Shown here: in pieces, positions 41,381-42,911 of the stretch
Layout: each line of letters opens with the position of its first letter
Numbering within the stretch: the stretch's first letter is position 1
Assembly: GCA_028097405.1 (NCBI GenBank)
Contig: JAOHEK010000025.1
Location: 1-42,911, forward strand
From: Paracoccaceae bacterium
GTDB lineage: Bacteria > Pseudomonadota > Alphaproteobacteria > Rhodobacterales > Rhodobacteraceae
Direction: 5' to 3'
DNA: 42,911 nt
The notes under the pieces: model-generated
Databases searched by the model: none
What the model was told of the DNA's origin: nothing
The model's input: only the letters and a program-made list of their open reading frames with translations
Program-made: the position numbers and the translations under genes

Positions 41381-42911
41381 CTAAACCAACCCGGCCAACT
41401 TAGCGAAAGGATCGCGACTGGCGTCTTTGTGCCATTCGTATTCGCATCCCAAAGCCAGCTTGTCTGCCAGTTCCATGCCGAACAGGTGCACCATTTCACA
41501 CTTTTTTGAAGATAACCCACCTAACACCTTGAAAGGTAAAGTGGTTTTTATAGTTCCATACACCCCATCGGGGGTGAACGTCAGAGGCTGCGAAAACACT
41601 AATCTCAGCACCGTTTGACGCACAGCAAAGCTGCCATTTTTATATATATCCCAAGGCCTTGAGAGAAACTGAAGCGCGAGTTCAATACATTCTTCAAACC
41701 TGCCCACGTTTGGGAGCGGTTCCGCCGCCTTTTCCGCCAAAACGATTTTCTCACGTTCCAACTTTTCAATCTTAGCTTCTATGGCTCTTTGAACAGTCTG
41801 ACTCTCAGTTTCCAAGATACGGTCAACAAGCTTCAGAATGTCCTTCTCAGCAGCGTCCGCTCGACGCTTCCACTCAAGTCTCTCGGTTTGCATGACCGCG
41901 AGACGCCCGTTCCATGCATCCTTGAACATGGCAATGGCGAGATCGATCAGTTGCTTGCTAGGTTGCACACCTTTCAAGACGTCCTCAAATCCTGCTTCGA
42001 ATTTTGCACGAGGAACGGACTTACTCTGCTGAGAACAACCCCGAGTCACGCAACGATAGTATGCGTAGTGCTTACGGCACCCTTTGGACCAAGCCCCTGT
42101 CATACCGTTCCCACACTCACTGCATTCGACAAAGCCACGAAGGGGAAAGTCTTCATTGAAATCAGCGCGGGCCGCTGGACGCGCGCCTTCAACAAGATTT
42201 CTCTGAATTTGTTCGTATGCAGCGAAACTGATTAGAGGCTCATGATGCCCTTTGCGTAAGGATACATTCCACTTCTTCGCTTGCACATACCCGGCATAAA
42301 TCGGGTTCTTTAGAATTTTGGTGATCTTCCATGCTCTGATCTTGCCGTTGGGCTGATCTTTGGGAAAGTCAGGCTTACTCTCAAGAAAGCGCTGTACTTC
42401 CGCCTGCGAGCGAAAGCGGCCAACCGCATAGCCTTCAAGCGCTTCACGCAGACAGCCAGCTATCGGCTCATTGGGTTCAAGCAACTTACCATGAATACGA
42501 TCCGTTTTGAATTTATAGCCAATCGGCGCGTGGAATACCCAATAGCCCTTCTCAACACGGGCAGTCATTTTTTGAATGACTTGGCGACGGTTTTGCTGCC
42601 GCTCCAACTGACCTTGCGCAGCAAAGACCGTCTCGACAAAAATGCCCTCTGGAGAGTCTTCAAAATTGTAGTTGAGACACTCGACTAATGCGCCCCGACG
42701 GGCGAATTCTTCACGAAGCATCCAATGGAATTTCGTATCGCGGGCGAACCGTTTCAAATCATCAAAAATGATAACATAGGGTTTGCCCTCTTGGGCTTCC
42801 AGATAAGCGAGCATCGCCCGCATACCTGGCCGATTCAAAAAATCTCCGCCACCAGATGCGTCATCAGGAAAGACCATTTCGACATCGTAACCCTTGGCTT
42901 CGGCATATTGA
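41381..42911 (-). CDS. Large serine recombinase, partial (start beyond the window)
   Basis: This is a site-specific recombinase of a mobile element, at least 510 residues in the window, cut at the right edge. The visible N-terminal text (QYAEAKGYDVEMVFPDDASG) continues into FDDLKRFARD and LVECLNYNFEDSPEGIFVET, the later half of the resolvase catalytic domain; the catalytic Ser lies outside. Next come the recombinase domain (HAPIGYKF through NPIYAGYVQAKKW), a zinc ribbon with CSECGNGMTG and YRCVTRGC, and a long coiled coil (AAEKDILKLVDRILETESQT) as in large serine integrases. GC is clearly lower than in soxG. Ending 8 bp from soxG, it probably marks an island border. Confidence 0.92.
   Translation of the reverse strand, partial: QYAEAKGYDVEMVFPDDASGGGDFLNRPGMRAMLAYLEAQEGKPYVIIFDDLKRFARDTKFHWMLREEFARRGALVECLNYNFEDSPEGIFVETVFAAQGQLERQQNRRQVIQKMTARVEKGYWVFHAPIGYKFKTDRIHGKLLEPNEPIAGCLREALEGYAVGRFRSQAEVQRFLESKPDFPKDQPNGKIRAWKITKILKNPIYAGYVQAKKWNVSLRKGHHEPLISFAAYEQIQRNLVEGARPAARADFNEDFPLRGFVECSECGNGMTGAWSKGCRKHYAYYRCVTRGCSQQSKSVPRAKFEAGFEDVLKGVQPSKQLIDLAIAMFKDAWNGRLAVMQTERLEWKRRADAAEKDILKLVDRILETESQTVQRAIEAKIEKLEREKIVLAEKAAEPLPNVGRFEECIELALQFLSRPWDIYKNGSFAVRQTVLRLVFSQPLTFTPDGVYGTIKTTLPFKVLGGLSSKKCEMVHLFGMELADKLALGCEYEWHKDASRDPFAKLAGLV

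Noticed and set aside
41789..42235. A 148-codon plus-strand frame within the recombinase
   Set aside because: It is a shadow of the recombinase zinc-ribbon and coiled-coil codons and has no own signals.
1..42911. tRNA, rRNA or CRISPR array
   Set aside because: Reading both strands showed no cloverleaf with TTCGA-type arms, no rRNA blocks and no regularly spaced repeats with unique spacers. Absence by eye is not absolute.

Overview
The window looks like chromosomal DNA from a marine-type alphaproteobacterium of the Rhodobacterales (Roseobacter group). I infer this from the gene families present: DUF2853, DUF1289 and DUF2256 proteins, CcmI, a GatB whose N-terminal zinc cysteines are missing, heterotetrameric sarcosine oxidase soxBDAG and a tripartite tricarboxylate transporter. 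High coding density and a GC-rich third codon position fit this. No tRNA, rRNA or CRISPR array was seen. The taxonomic call rests on recognising families, not on a search.

Layout. Positions 1-5700 hold the start of gatB (minus strand), a secreted lytic transglycosylase, two paired unknown membrane-anchored proteins and pepN. Positions 5750-10730 hold a DUF2256 mini-gene, malate synthase G overlapped by a GlcG-like gene, a class-I glutamine-amidotransferase-like hydrolase, a D-lyxose isomerase-like cupin and a small membrane methyltransferase. Positions 10820-14630 hold pntA-pntB followed directly by a potassium-channel-like gene, and a 31-residue membrane peptide gene on the other strand. Positions 14700-22990 hold mixed housekeeping and metabolic genes: a pseudouridine synthase, DUF2853, a beta-hydroxyacid dehydrogenase, two PLP aminotransferases, an ABC exporter, a glycosyltransferase and ygfZ.

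Positions 23010-32380 form the most coherent accessory block, an apparent oxalate utilisation locus. It contains a GntR regulator with a palindromic operator, oxalyl-CoA decarboxylase (oxc) and formyl-CoA transferase (frc). These are followed by an unknown membrane protein, a folate-type formyl transferase/hydrolase and a universal stress protein, joined to frc and to each other by ATGA stop/start overlaps. A TctC/TctB/TctA transporter follows. tctA carries a one-base frameshift in a run of six G. The unusual part is the free-standing enzyme resembling the N-terminal hydrolase domain of 10-formyl-THF dehydrogenase, placed where formyl-CoA and formate are made. It may connect oxalate carbon to folate one-carbon metabolism.

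Positions 32429-41372 carry DUF1289, ruvX and ccmI on the minus strand, then soxB and soxD-soxA-soxG. The sox genes are split by 1.7 kb holding a coiled-coil gene on the opposite strand, a GC-rich block of mutually exclusive hairpins, a small membrane protein, a strong terminator and a secreted protein with no ordinary start codon. From 41381 a large serine recombinase, read on the minus strand and cut by the window edge, lies 8 bp past soxG. This suggests that a mobile island begins there.

Several enzymes converge on glyoxylate, C1 and folate chemistry: malate synthase, a glyoxylate-type aminotransferase, oxc/frc, the formyl transferase, YgfZ and SoxBDAG. This is a theme and not proof of one pathway.
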